This document shows, in pieces, positions 30,940-38,493 of a stretch of DNA of 40,745 nt. Made by a program: the position numbers and the translations under genes. Positions within the stretch are counted from its first letter, which is position 1; each line of letters starts with the position of its first letter. A model generated the notes under the pieces. It did not search any database. It saw only the letters and a list, made by a program, of their open reading frames with translations, and was not told the origin of the DNA. The stretch is from a virus, in IMG/VR virus record IMGVR_UViG_3300032675_001402, positions 1 to 40,745 of that record; one strand, given 5' to 3'.

Positions 30940-31677
30940 ATGGAAACTATCTGTAATTATGGCTGTGAAAATCCAGGCCTTTTTAAGTTAAAGAATAATA
31001 AATGGTGTTGTTCTTTTTCTATTAATAGTTGCCCAGGGATGAAGATTAAAAACTCTAAAAAGAAAAAGGGTAAGAATCCATGGGAGAATAAAGAACACCC
31101 TAAAGGTATGTTAGGAAAAACTTGGAAGTACAAGGGTAATACATACAAAGAGATTTATGGAGAGTCTTCAGAAGAACAAAGGGTTAAGCGTTCTAGCTCA
31201 ATAAAAAACTACAGAGAAAAACTTTCTGAAGAGGAAAAGAAAAACATCTCAGAAAAGATTTCTAAAAAACTTACCGGACGTATTGCAGGCCCAAAAGTAG
31301 GACTTGGACGTGGTCACAAAGGGTGGTATAAGGGAATTTGGTGTGATAGCTCTTATGAATTAGCTTATGTATATGACTGCTTAGAAAAAGGGTTAAGTAT
31401 AAGAAGGAACACTGAAAGGTTCCCATATGTATGGGAGGGTGTAGAAAAAGGATACTACCCTGATTTTATAGTAGAAGAGGACTTGGTAGAAATTAAAGGA
31501 TACTCCAATCCTCAAACAGAGTTTAAGATGTCGCAGTGTACTAAACCATTAACTATTTTAAGAGAAAAAGACTTGAAAAAAAGTCTAGACTCAATTAAAT
31601 TAAAATATGGTAATAAGTTTTGGGAAGTTTTATACAATAAGGAAGATGGGCAGGACGGTAATGCAGCGGATTGCTAA
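30940..31677 (+). CDS. Homing endonuclease, PD-(D/E)XK, inserted in tRNA array
   Basis: A 245-residue lysine-rich protein related in layout to the one at 30082. N-terminal cysteines (CNYGC, CCSF) form a small zinc site; a NUMOD-like basic region is central; the nuclease has SYELAYVYD, YYPDF and VEIKG for E, D and E-x-K. Its last 12 codons lie in the 5' half of tRNA-Ser(GCT), and its TAA stop is in the anticodon loop. A truncated tRNA is just upstream. It is therefore embedded in a tRNA target locus. Start ATG 30940 with a weak ribosome site. Confidence 0.8.
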   Translation: METICNYGCENPGLFKLKNNKWCCSFSINSCPGMKIKNSKKKKGKNPWENKEHPKGMLGKTWKYKGNTYKEIYGESSEEQRVKRSSSIKNYREKLSEEEKKNISEKISKKLTGRIAGPKVGLGRGHKGWYKGIWCDSSYELAYVYDCLEKGLSIRRNTERFPYVWEGVEKGYYPDFIVEEDLVEIKGYSNPQTEFKMSQCTKPLTILREKDLKKSLDSIKLKYGNKFWEVLYNKEDGQDGNAADC

Positions 31678-31725
31678 TCCGTACAGGTGTTAAAGCCTGA
31701 CTGGGTTCGACTCCCAGATCTTCCG
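31641..31725 (+). tRNA. tRNA-Ser(GCT)
   Basis: Class II tRNA. Acceptor GGAAGAT pairs perfectly with ATCTTCC (31718-31724), discriminator G. Anticodon stem GCGGA/TCCGT with loop TTGCTAA, anticodon GCT at 31673-31675. Long variable arm CAGG...CCTG. T-arm CTGGG/CCCAG with TTCGACT. No full CCA is encoded (GCA follows). The 5' half doubles as the end of the endonuclease gene at 30940. Confidence 0.9.
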
Positions 31726-31734
31726 CAAATATAA

Positions 31735-31797
31735 GGAATTAGGCAGGACCCGTGGGTTTATAGCCCACCGAGGGTTCGAATCCCTCTTCTTCCTCCA
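31735..31797 (+). tRNA. tRNA-like element, possibly truncated
   Basis: Good T-arm GAGGG/CCCTC with TTCGAAT, then TTCTTCC, T and an encoded CCA ending at 31797. Upstream, GTGGG-TTTATAG-CCCAC can be read as an anticodon arm with TAT, or as a long variable arm. A normal D-arm is absent and the acceptor 5' strand (GGAATTA) pairs at only four positions. It may be a degenerate tRNA, or the 3' half of the fragment at 30867. Confidence 0.45.
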
Positions 31798-31798
31798 A

Positions 31799-31879
31799 GC
31801 CGAAGTGGTGAAATGGCAGACACGCTAGTTTTAGGTACTAGTGCTTTATGGCGTGCGGGTTCAAGTCCCGCCTTCGGTA
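31799..31879 (+). tRNA. tRNA-Leu(TAG)
   Basis: Acceptor GCCGAAG with CTTCGGT (one G-T pair), discriminator A. Anticodon stem CTAGT/ACTAG, loop TTTAGGT, anticodon TAG at 31832-31834. T-arm GCGGG/CCCGC with TTCAAGT. Reads CUA, a codon this phage uses heavily. Confidence 0.9.
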
Positions 31880-31890
31880 CGAATGGCCAG

Positions 31891-31991
31891 TAGTAAACTT
31901 AAGTTGGGGATGGCTTGCAACCGCCTCAATGTATTGGTTAAAGGTGGTGCCTGGCTACCCCTGGTTGTCGTGTGCAAGGAAATGTTTACTA
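31891..31991 (+). ncRNA. Possible structured spacer RNA between tRNAs
   Basis: Nested inverted repeats: TAGTAAAC (31891-31898) with GTTTACTA (31984-31991), and inside it CTTGCA (31914-31919) with TGCAAG (31973-31978). The stretch is too long and lacks a T-arm, so it is not a tRNA. It may be a tRNA-array processing element or a small RNA. Confidence 0.35.
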
Positions 31992-32008
31992 AGTGACTTG
32001 CAAAAACA

Positions 32009-32082
32009 GCAGACGTGGCGTAATGGTAACGTTGGGGAGCCTAACCAGTTCCCTGTCGTGGGTTCGAATCCCACCGTCTGCC
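32009..32082 (+). tRNA. tRNA, anticodon uncertain (AAC, Val-like, or defective)
   Basis: Acceptor GCAGACG/CGTCTGC, D-arm GCGT/ACGT and T-arm GTGGG/CCCAC with TTCGAAT are perfect. The anticodon arm is ambiguous. Stem GGAGC/GTTCC gives loop CTAACCA and anticodon AAC (32043-32045), with three bases instead of one after the D-stem. Stem GGGGA/TCCCT gives an 11-base loop. No CCA is encoded. Confidence 0.65.
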
Positions 32083-32087
32083 CGTGT

Positions 32088-32169
32088 GATAGATAAGGAG
32101 TGCACCTTCTGCAAGGATGCCTGTCTATCCGGTCTAGTAGTCTCTTTCCGAATGGTTTGGGTTTACTAG
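32088..32169 (+). other. Two hairpins between tRNA genes
   Basis: First: GATAGA (32088-32093) pairs with TCTATC (32124-32129), and contains CCTT-CTGC-AAGG. Second: CTAGTA (32134-32139) pairs with TACTAG (32164-32169), followed by CTTTTT. The second could be a weak terminator or a tRNA-processing signal directly upstream of tRNA-Trp. Confidence 0.4.
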
Positions 32170-32175
32170 TCTTTT

Positions 32176-32249
32176 TCGGATGTAGTGTAGTGGTAACACA
32201 ACGGTCTCCAAAACCGTTATCGGGAGTTCGAATCTCTCCATCCGGGCCA
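32176..32249 (+). tRNA. tRNA-Trp(CCA)
   Basis: Acceptor TCGGATG/CATCCGG (first pair T-G), D-arm GTGT/ACAC, anticodon stem ACGGT/ACCGT with loop CTCCAAA, anticodon CCA at 32208-32210. T-arm GGGAG/CTCTC with TTCGAAT. Discriminator G, then an encoded CCA at 32247-32249. Confidence 0.92.
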
Positions 32250-32311
32250 TATTTTAATGTAAAACCCCTAAAATAGCATCTTAGAAAGCAAGCTCCCATC
32301 TAAGGATAGGC

Positions 32312-33214
32312 ATGTCCATTCGCTTCAAGCTTTCTAAGAAAAAAGATCGGATACCTAACTATCCTCCTCCCACTGATGTGGACCACGAACCAGGCCCTAA
32401 TGCCAGTGAATCAGAAGCAGATGCTTTTGTTCGTAAAGTAGTAGGCCCTTGTACCGGTAAAGATCCCTTTACTGGACTTCCGTGTTGGAAACATGATGAT
32501 AATGGTAACCATGTTCCCCACACTCAGTGGAATACTGTTGATGACTACTTGGAGACAGCGGATCCATTCTATATGCATCCTGATGTTGCCGGAGTTAAAA
32601 TCCCCGGTGAAAGAAGTTGGGCTCGTGATAAGTCTGACGAGAATGATCAAGGTGTAGATCATGTTTATACTATTAATGGTGACAAGGACCAAGAAAACAG
32701 CTTAAAATTCTGGGCTCGTAGTTGGAGAGCCAACAACCCTAGGCCCAACAGTAGATTCAAAGAGCGTGCAGAAGGTAATCCATACCTTCGCAACAGTCTA
32801 ATGGATGCAGCTGGAATTAAACTTCCTGCAGCTCCCAAGAAGCGTCTTCGTGTTAAGAAGCAGGAGCCAGAAGTTGCTCCTTTAAAGCCAATTGATACTG
32901 TACCCCAATTCGTTCCAGACCGTATTAACCCCGCTGGAATAACCGGTTACGCTCCTCATGATGCCTATAACCAACCTGTAACCTTTGTTACTAACAATCC
33001 TACTCACCACTGTGAACGATGCCTTCCGGTATGCTCCAACTGTGGAACTCGAGATAAAAAGAGTAACTTTGATGAAAGCGGTACCCAGCACAAGTGGGAG
33101 ATGAGAAGTGAATGTAATGCTCGCAGAACCTCACTTGGTGCCGGTGTTAACATTAGACCTGAAGTTGGAGAAAAGCCAGAGATTCCTAGCTCCATTCTCC
33201 CAAGAAAGAAGTAA
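32312..33214 (+). CDS. Hypothetical protein, 300 aa, virion-block
   Basis: First gene after the tRNA array. Rich in proline, asparagine and aspartate, low in hydrophobic residues. It has a pair CTG...C near residue 48-58 with HDD and H, and a late CERCLPVCSNCG cluster with C282, so zinc binding is possible. No catalytic motif. Neighbours to the right lead to the large terminase, so it may be a packaging or virion-associated protein, which is inference. Confidence 0.6.
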   Translation: MSIRFKLSKKKDRIPNYPPPTDVDHEPGPNASESEADAFVRKVVGPCTGKDPFTGLPCWKHDDNGNHVPHTQWNTVDDYLETADPFYMHPDVAGVKIPGERSWARDKSDENDQGVDHVYTINGDKDQENSLKFWARSWRANNPRPNSRFKERAEGNPYLRNSLMDAAGIKLPAAPKKRLRVKKQEPEVAPLKPIDTVPQFVPDRINPAGITGYAPHDAYNQPVTFVTNNPTHHCERCLPVCSNCGTRDKKSNFDESGTQHKWEMRSECNARRTSLGAGVNIRPEVGEKPEIPSSILPRKK

Positions 33215-33216
33215 AT

Positions 33217-34065
33217 ATGAGTTTCAATGAGAGATATGCTAAAGAAGAGAGTAAGACTTTTACTCCACCAGAGGGAGTTCAGTCTGCTGCTCGTAAGGCA
33301 CTTAAGTGGATTGAAGAAGGCCATGCTGGAAGTGGCTTTACCGGTGTAGGTCGTGGAAGAGCTCACCAACTTGCCAATGGTGAAGCAGTTAGTCTTAGTA
33401 CCATTAAGCGTATGCACTCATACTTCTCTCGCCACCGTGTAGACAAGCAGGGTAAGGACTGGGATAAGCCTAGTGCCGGTAAAGTTGCTTGGTATGCATG
33501 GGGTGGAGATGCCGGTGCATCATGGGCCAAGAGCATTGCAGAAAAGCATGATGGTAATAAAAAGACAGCATTTGGACCAGACTTACACACCAGTCTGGAA
33601 ATTGGTAAAGCCGGATGGAGTGCCGTTCACGGAGTAGGCCAGGTTCTTAAGGATACCTTTATGTTCCCAGCCAATGCTGCAGAGAGTGCTAGAAATCTAG
33701 TCCACGAAGTGTCTACTGGAAATGTTCCCAACCCTCCTAAGAATGATTACTATGGATGGGGCCCTAAGCACCTAACTCCCACTGAAGTTGGTGGAGCCGC
33801 TCTATATCCAGTTAAGAAGGGTCTAGATGCTGTAATCAATAAAGGTCTAGACCTTAAAGATCGTTATGATCAGGCTATGCACCCAGAAGACCGTGCTAGA
33901 AGAATGACTCCTCCAACTGCTGCCAAGTTCAAGAGTTGCACTAATTGTGATAATAGTGTACCTGCTAACACTCTAGACTCAGAAGGCAAATGCAAAGACG
34001 GCTGCAAGGCCAGTATGCAAAGAATGAGAGATAGAGCTTCAGAAAACCTCTTCTGGAACGAATAA
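33217..34065 (+). CDS. Conserved phage protein with 'RMxSYFxRHxVDK...WGGDAG' domain
   Basis: A 282-residue protein. The first 110 residues contain a motif widespread in phages: STIKRMHSYFSRH, VDKQGK, PSAGKVAWYAWGGDAG, then WAKSIAEKH. It is often found at the head-gene end of tailed-phage genomes, sometimes fused to proteases or portals; its role is not established. The C-terminal part has CTNC and C..C knuckles. ATG 33217 two bases after the upstream stop. Not a recognised enzyme. Confidence 0.6.
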   Translation: MSFNERYAKEESKTFTPPEGVQSAARKALKWIEEGHAGSGFTGVGRGRAHQLANGEAVSLSTIKRMHSYFSRHRVDKQGKDWDKPSAGKVAWYAWGGDAGASWAKSIAEKHDGNKKTAFGPDLHTSLEIGKAGWSAVHGVGQVLKDTFMFPANAAESARNLVHEVSTGNVPNPPKNDYYGWGPKHLTPTEVGGAALYPVKKGLDAVINKGLDLKDRYDQAMHPEDRARRMTPPTAAKFKSCTNCDNSVPANTLDSEGKCKDGCKASMQRMRDRASENLFWNE

Positions 34066-34071
34066 ATACAC

Positions 34072-34077
34072 TATAAT
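34072..34077 (+). promoter_or_regulatory. Possible -10 box upstream of 34105
   Basis: A perfect TATAAT in the 39-base gap before 34105. No convincing -35 box lies 16-18 bases upstream, so the call is weak. A good AAAGGAA ribosome site follows. Confidence 0.3.
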
Positions 34078-34104
34078 AGATAACAACTCTATTAAAGGAA
34101 TATA

Positions 34105-34587
34105 ATGGCCGACTACAGTAACCTTCCAGGAATTGCCCCAGAGGACGTAAAAGTAAGTCCTGAAGCTCAGGCTCAGATTGATGCCTATCTTGCTAGCCAA
34201 AAGGCTGAAGAAGAAGCACTGGGTAAGGAACAAGAAATTGAACTCTATGAGAGTGAGCTAATGGCTTGCTGGAAGCTTCTTCGCGAACTTCAGGACAAGT
34301 ATGGTTACAAAAAGGCCAGTTTTGAAAACCTTCTATCACTCAAGAGTGAAGCAGATGACAAGTTCGAAAAGATCGGACTTCAAGTTGTTGTTGACTGGGT
34401 ACTTCCTGGTCTAAACGAAACCCCAACTCCTCCAACTATTACTATTGTTGGTAGAATTGGTGAGCCAGAGTTCAACCCTGAACAGGCTCGTTATGAAATC
34501 GGTGAAGGTATTGCCGATGACTACTACAAGGCCAAGCGAGAAGTCGCTAAGAGCAATGGTAAGAAACTTATCATTCCTGGACAGTAA
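34105..34587 (+). CDS. Hypothetical protein, 160 aa
   Basis: Acidic helical N-terminus (about residues 15-80) that may be a coiled coil, followed by a beta-rich proline stretch (ETPTPPTITIVGRIGEPEF). No catalytic residues. Preceded by a strong ribosome site and a possible -10 box, suggesting high expression. In the virion/packaging block. Confidence 0.55.
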   Translation: MADYSNLPGIAPEDVKVSPEAQAQIDAYLASQKAEEEALGKEQEIELYESELMACWKLLRELQDKYGYKKASFENLLSLKSEADDKFEKIGLQVVVDWVLPGLNETPTPPTITIVGRIGEPEFNPEQARYEIGEGIADDYYKAKREVAKSNGKKLIIPGQ

Positions 34588-34596
34588 AGGGACACT

Positions 34597-35025
34597 ATGA
34601 GAAAAATCTCTAGAGCACAAGACTACATTACTCCTCTCAATCTCAAGACTGCTGTAAATGATGAGCATGGTCACTACCAGTATATCCACAAGCGTGGAGA
34701 CAAGTGGGTAGTAGTGCAAAAGGGTACTGGTAAGGTTCTCTCTACACATGACTCAGAAGCAGATGCTATTGCTAGCTTCAAGGCCATGATGATGAATAAG
34801 CATGGTAGTGTAGTGGAGGCTGGAGCATGGCCTAGTGAAACTGACTGGGAAGGCCACTTGAAGAATCTTGAAACTCTACACTCAGAAACTCAAATGGGTG
34901 TAGGCTGGCATGCTGCCAAAGATGAAAAGAAAGAAATGAAGGCCCATGCCAAGGCATCAGATGCTATTGAAAAAGCCATTGATGCTGTTAGAGAAGTAAT
35001 GAAGTTTAACCCTGCAAAGAAGTAG
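34597..35025 (+). CDS. Hypothetical protein, 142 aa
   Basis: N-terminal 60 residues read as a small domain with YIHKRGDKWVVVQKGTGKVLSTHDSEADA, like a beta-hairpin domain seen at the start of phage proteins that are proteolytically processed. The rest is helical, with lysine-alanine-rich runs. ATG 34597. No function assigned. Confidence 0.55.
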   Translation: MRKISRAQDYITPLNLKTAVNDEHGHYQYIHKRGDKWVVVQKGTGKVLSTHDSEADAIASFKAMMMNKHGSVVEAGAWPSETDWEGHLKNLETLHSETQMGVGWHAAKDEKKEMKAHAKASDAIEKAIDAVREVMKFNPAKK

Positions 35026-35026
35026 T

Positions 35027-35263
35027 ATGAACTTCGGGCAACGTTATATCTATGATCAGTTAAACAAGAAGGCTGCTGGAGTATTAACTCCTGAACTTCT
35101 TGGTCCTTGTCGTGGTAAAGAATGCCCAACCTGTACTCACTTTGATGAGACCATTGCAGGTCTAACTAAGTCTAGTGAAACTCAAAAGCCCAGTGCCAGT
35201 GATCGTAGTAAGGCCAAGCAACTTAAAGAGTTGAAAACCAAGCACAAAAAGGTTAGGGTCTAG
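35027..35263 (+). CDS. Small basic zinc-knuckle protein before terminase, 78 aa
   Basis: C26 to C38 region has PCRGKECPTCTH, a zinc-knuckle, and the C-terminus is lysine-rich (KAKQLKELKTKHKKVRV), so nucleic-acid binding is likely. Its stop overlaps the GTG start of the large terminase, so the two are coupled. It could serve as a packaging accessory, but this is inference. Confidence 0.55.
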   Translation: MNFGQRYIYDQLNKKAAGVLTPELLGPCRGKECPTCTHFDETIAGLTKSSETQKPSASDRSKAKQLKELKTKHKKVRV

Positions 35264-37242
35264 TGAGTCGTGTTTCTAAGGGCGGCAATCAAAATATCCT
35301 CAAGGAGCAGAATGACTTCTTTGAGATTGCCAAACAAGCTCTTAAAACTACACCAGATATTCCAGACATTGTTACCTTTGCTGAGCACTCTGACTTTCTA
35401 GGTCGACGTCTATACCCCAGACAGAAAACTCTTCTCAAGCTCATTAATCTGGAAACAGAAAATATGACCGACTATGACCTAGAGGTTATTGGTGAGTGGA
35501 CCAAGGGTTTTGATCGCAGTGGAGTTTCAATAGGCATCTGCCCAGACATCTGGGCTCGTGTAGAATATCTCAAGGCCAACGGCTATAGTCACTTTCGTGA
35601 AGTGGTCAACATTACTGGCCGTCGTGGTGGTAAGGGTCACATTGGTGGTATTCAAGGTGCCTATCTCAACTGGAAGCTCATCATGCTTGATGACCCACAG
35701 TGGTACTATGGTATTGACAAGAGTAAAGATATCTACCTCTTCTGTGTAGCCACCAACATTGAACAGGCCAAGAGATACCAGTTTGCTGACTTGGCCAACA
35801 CCATCATTGATGCTCCTTGCTTCCAGCCCTATGTAGCCAAGGCCAATGAATATCTTGTTGCTCTTAGAACTCCAAGTGACGTTAGAAGAATTGCTGCCTT
35901 TGAAGCTAGAGGTATTAGACCTCAAAGAATGATTGCCAGTGTTAGAAATATGGCAGTGACCAGTAACTCAAAGGCCTCACGTGGTGCTGCTGCTTTTGGA
36001 GTAATGTTCGATGAGTTTGCTCACATGTTGGTGGGCACTGCTGGACCAAGAACCAGTGATGAAGTCTATAATGCCATTACTCCTGCATTGGACCAGTTCG
36101 GTAAAGATGGATTTATCTATATCCCTACAAGTCCTTTCACTAAGGTAGGAAAGTGTTTCGAACTTTACGAAAATGCTCTCCAGGTTAATGAAGATGGAAC
36201 TCCAGCATTCCCAGATATGATGATGGCTCAACTTCCAAGTTGGGGACCATATCAAGACTGGCAGGACCCAAGAGCCACTGGAGGATTCCAGTTCCGTGGT
36301 GCTCCTCAGAGTTATGATGATGCCATGATTCGTTTGGAGAAACGTGAACCTGATGCCTTTAAGGTAGAGCGTTTGAGTCAATGGGCCGAAGTTACCGATG
36401 CCTACCTCAATCCTAAAATTGTTGAGCGTATGTATGAGCCATTTAAGGATGCTACTGGGGAGCTAAGGCACCTCGAAGAACAACGAACTGGTACTATGGG
36501 ATTCATCTATAGAGGTCACTGTGACCCTTCTAAGAGTAATGCCAATACTGCAGCAATGATCTGCCACATTGAGGCCATCCCGGACCCTGAAGATGGTGAG
36601 ATCTGGTTCCACGTTATTGTAGACTGGCAAAAGGTCTGGAACCCAGAAGATTATGATGAACACCAGGTCGACTATGAAGAGATCGAAGAAGAGTTGGTGG
36701 AGACTATTGCTCGATTTAACACTCTTAAAGTATTCTCCTTTGACCAATATGGTGGCTTTGTAACTCTTCCAAGATTAAAGAAGCGTCTTAAAGAAATTAA
36801 ACACAAGGCCATTGTTAAAGAAGAACAATTCCAGAATGCCAGTAATGATAGAAGAGCAGAGAGATTTAAGAGTGCTCTTGGTATGAACTGGGTACACTCC
36901 TACAAGGATGAATTCGGTCCTGATGGTACTTGTCTACTGGAACAGGAACTCAAGTTCCTTCAAGAGGTTAATGGCCGAGTCAAGAAGCAGGACTTTGGTC
37001 CAGTACAGACCAAGGACCTTGCAGACTGTCTAATGGTCTGTGTAGATCAACTTCTTGAAGATAACTTTATCAAGTTGGAGATGAGAGATAAGTTGGGTAA
37101 TACCAACCTCTATCCTGGTAGCCAAGGTGGATACCACACCGGTAGAGCTAATCCTCTAACTGCCAGAGAAAAACTTAGAAGCTTTGGTTCTAGTAGAAGT
37201 AATAACCCATACCCAGGTATGGCTCACAGAAGGTATAAGTAA
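35263..37242 (+). CDS. terL: Terminase large subunit
   Basis: The motor and nuclease of DNA packaging, 659 residues. The ATPase domain has a Walker-A-like loop at residues 119-126 (GRRGGKGH), VFCVATNIE as motif, and D250-E251 in VMFDEFAHM as Walker B. The C-terminal RNase-H-like nuclease has HCDPSKSN near residue 420, VFSFDQYGG near residue 490 and DLADCLMVC near residue 588 as metal aspartates. Start GTG 35263. At 659 residues it is larger than many terminases but within the range. Family call secure. Confidence 0.9.
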   Translation: MSRVSKGGNQNILKEQNDFFEIAKQALKTTPDIPDIVTFAEHSDFLGRRLYPRQKTLLKLINLETENMTDYDLEVIGEWTKGFDRSGVSIGICPDIWARVEYLKANGYSHFREVVNITGRRGGKGHIGGIQGAYLNWKLIMLDDPQWYYGIDKSKDIYLFCVATNIEQAKRYQFADLANTIIDAPCFQPYVAKANEYLVALRTPSDVRRIAAFEARGIRPQRMIASVRNMAVTSNSKASRGAAAFGVMFDEFAHMLVGTAGPRTSDEVYNAITPALDQFGKDGFIYIPTSPFTKVGKCFELYENALQVNEDGTPAFPDMMMAQLPSWGPYQDWQDPRATGGFQFRGAPQSYDDAMIRLEKREPDAFKVERLSQWAEVTDAYLNPKIVERMYEPFKDATGELRHLEEQRTGTMGFIYRGHCDPSKSNANTAAMICHIEAIPDPEDGEIWFHVIVDWQKVWNPEDYDEHQVDYEEIEEELVETIARFNTLKVFSFDQYGGFVTLPRLKKRLKEIKHKAIVKEEQFQNASNDRRAERFKSALGMNWVHSYKDEFGPDGTCLLEQELKFLQEVNGRVKKQDFGPVQTKDLADCLMVCVDQLLEDNFIKLEMRDKLGNTNLYPGSQGGYHTGRANPLTAREKLRSFGSSRSNNPYPGMAHRRYK

Positions 37243-37520
37243 TGAGTTGGGCCAAGCGTTATGCTAATGAACTACCTCGTGACCCCGATGAGGAAATTCT
37301 ACTTCCTTTGACCAACCAGGAAATGGAAAACCATATTGTTAATGACCATAGTGATGTACTAACTAATGTTGGTAACCTCAACTTTGATCTTAGAAAGAAT
37401 AAAATTCTAGATATGGTTCGTAAGATGACCTTTCAAGAAAAACAAAAGTACCACACTAGTCTACACGGTCCAAGAGCTGGATTTACTCACGGTACTACCC
37501 ACAAGCATGGAGACTACTAA
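37242..37520 (+). CDS. Hypothetical protein, 92 aa
   Basis: TAATG overlap with the terminase. Acidic first third, then NDHSDVLTNVGNLNFD and a His-rich end (HGTTHKHGDY). No cysteines and no membrane segment. Overlaps the next start by one base. Function unknown. Confidence 0.55.
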   Translation: MSWAKRYANELPRDPDEEILLPLTNQEMENHIVNDHSDVLTNVGNLNFDLRKNKILDMVRKMTFQEKQKYHTSLHGPRAGFTHGTTHKHGDY

Positions 37521-38005
37521 TGAGTGATGAGACTCAAGAACCATATGATGTAGAGCACGAACATGATAACCTTGCTAGTTACTTTCGTTACCTACAAGAG
37601 ACTCAACCCAACTGGCAACTGTTAAGAGAAAAAGTTGTTCGCAAACGTAATGACATTGTCTCCCACTTTAAGCGTAGAAAAAGTGAAGAGGATATGTTTG
37701 CTCAAGGTAACTGCTTCCAACAAGGTCCAGCAGTTAAAGAAAAGTTTTTTAGTGAAAAGCCATCTGAGCAAGAGCAGGCCAAGAAGGTCTGTACTGGTTG
37801 CCCCATTAAGGGAGCCTGTCTTAATTTTGCTTTAGAGCACCCCGAAGGTATTCATGCCGGTAGTGGAGTATGGGGTGGTACTACCGAGGGTGAGCGTCAG
37901 GTATATCGTAAACCCATAGCACTAGGACTACTGCACCCTCTTGATACTCCTGAACTTAAGAGTACAGAAAAACGTGGTATCCTAGGCCAAGGTACAGAGC
38001 AGTAA
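37520..38005 (+). CDS. whiB: WhiB-like iron-sulfur transcription regulator
   Basis: A 161-residue Wbl protein. The four iron-sulfur cysteines are in GNCF and then VCTGCPIKGAC (C-x2-C-x5-C), and the conserved turn GVWGGTTEGER follows. A basic C-terminal end (K and R) contacts DNA in this family. It has about 60 extra N-terminal residues compared with typical host WhiB (about 85-100). Wbl proteins occur only in Actinobacteria and their phages. Such phage WhiB proteins can bind host sigma factor and alter transcription. It ends one base from a convergent - strand gene. Confidence 0.92.
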   Translation: MSDETQEPYDVEHEHDNLASYFRYLQETQPNWQLLREKVVRKRNDIVSHFKRRKSEEDMFAQGNCFQQGPAVKEKFFSEKPSEQEQAKKVCTGCPIKGACLNFALEHPEGIHAGSGVWGGTTEGERQVYRKPIALGLLHPLDTPELKSTEKRGILGQGTEQ

Positions 38006-38006
38006 G

Positions 38007-38291
38007 TTAGTCTTCTTCTCTTTCTAGGTATTCTAATAGGTCACCTAGAACCTCTTTAGTGGCACTTAGTTGCTTGATACTGGTTTCGAATACACCAGTT
38101 AGCTCATTCTGCTCTTCTAGTTCCCGTTTAACTTCCTCTATAGAGTTGCCAGTTAGTTCGGCTATAATCTTATAGGCAAACAATAGCATCCGGGGATAGT
38201 AATCCATTAGTGTTTGTAGAGCATCCATGCCTATATCACTAGCTATAAGGCCTGTATCTAATGCGTGTAGATCTTCTTCCTCAAAATTCAT
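38007..38291 (-). CDS. Hypothetical acidic helical protein, 94 aa
   Basis: First gene on the - strand, convergent with whiB (end to end with a one-base gap). Acidic, likely a helical bundle (LHALDTGLIASDIGMDALQTL, then EEVKRELEEQ). ATG 38291 follows AAAAGGAAGAAT. Its 5' leader contains the predicted three-way-junction structure at 38317-38415. Function unknown. Confidence 0.6.
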   Translation of the reverse strand: MNFEEEDLHALDTGLIASDIGMDALQTLMDYYPRMLLFAYKIIAELTGNSIEEVKRELEEQNELTGVFETSIKQLSATKEVLGDLLEYLEREED

Positions 38292-38316
38292 ATTCTTCCT
38301 TTTTATTTATTTAAGA

Positions 38317-38415
38317 ATAGTATTAACTACCCTAAAGGACTACCAAAACTCCCAGGATAAAGGAGTTTGAGAAACCCGAGCAGGTTTGATAGTCCTTTAC
38401 AGCAGTTAATACTAT
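38317..38415 (-). ncRNA. Predicted three-way-junction RNA / structured 5' leader
   Basis: Nested stems: ATAGTATTAACT (38317-38328) with AGTTAATACTAT (38404-38415); AAAGGACTA (38334-38342) with TAGTCCTTT (38390-38398). Inside are two hairpins, AAACTCC/GGAGTTT (38346-38352 with 38362-38368) and AAACC/GGTTT (38372-38376 with 38383-38387). All are perfect pairings. The outer stem and inner stem are separated by 5-base internal loops. It lies immediately 5' of the 38291 gene on the - strand. Confidence 0.6.
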
Positions 38416-38418
38416 GTG

Positions 38419-38493
38419 TTATTTATACTTATTGAGTCCTCTAAGCTCTCTAGCAATGAACAATAGCATTAAAAAAATTATAATTCCTAGCAT
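38419..38493 (-). CDS. Putative membrane microprotein, 24 aa
   Basis: ATG 38493 follows AAGGTAAATA. Codes for a hydrophobic run (LGIIIFLMLLFIA) and a basic end (RELRGLNKYK), the look of a small single-span membrane peptide. Its stop is four bases from the structured element, so it may be translated as part of it. Too short for certainty. Confidence 0.35.
   Translation of the reverse strand: MLGIIIFLMLLFIARELRGLNKYK

Noticed and set aside
30901-31740. Group I intron interrupting a tRNA
   Set aside because: Only about 40 bases precede the endonuclease start, the gene fills the rest, and an intact tRNA-Ser lies before the putative 3' half, so there is no room for a catalytic intron core.
31848-32299. 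Open reading frames of about 82 and 114 codons on both strands across the tRNA array
   Set aside because: They run over tRNA-Leu, the 32009 tRNA and tRNA-Trp. Translations of tRNA genes commonly produce such false proteins.
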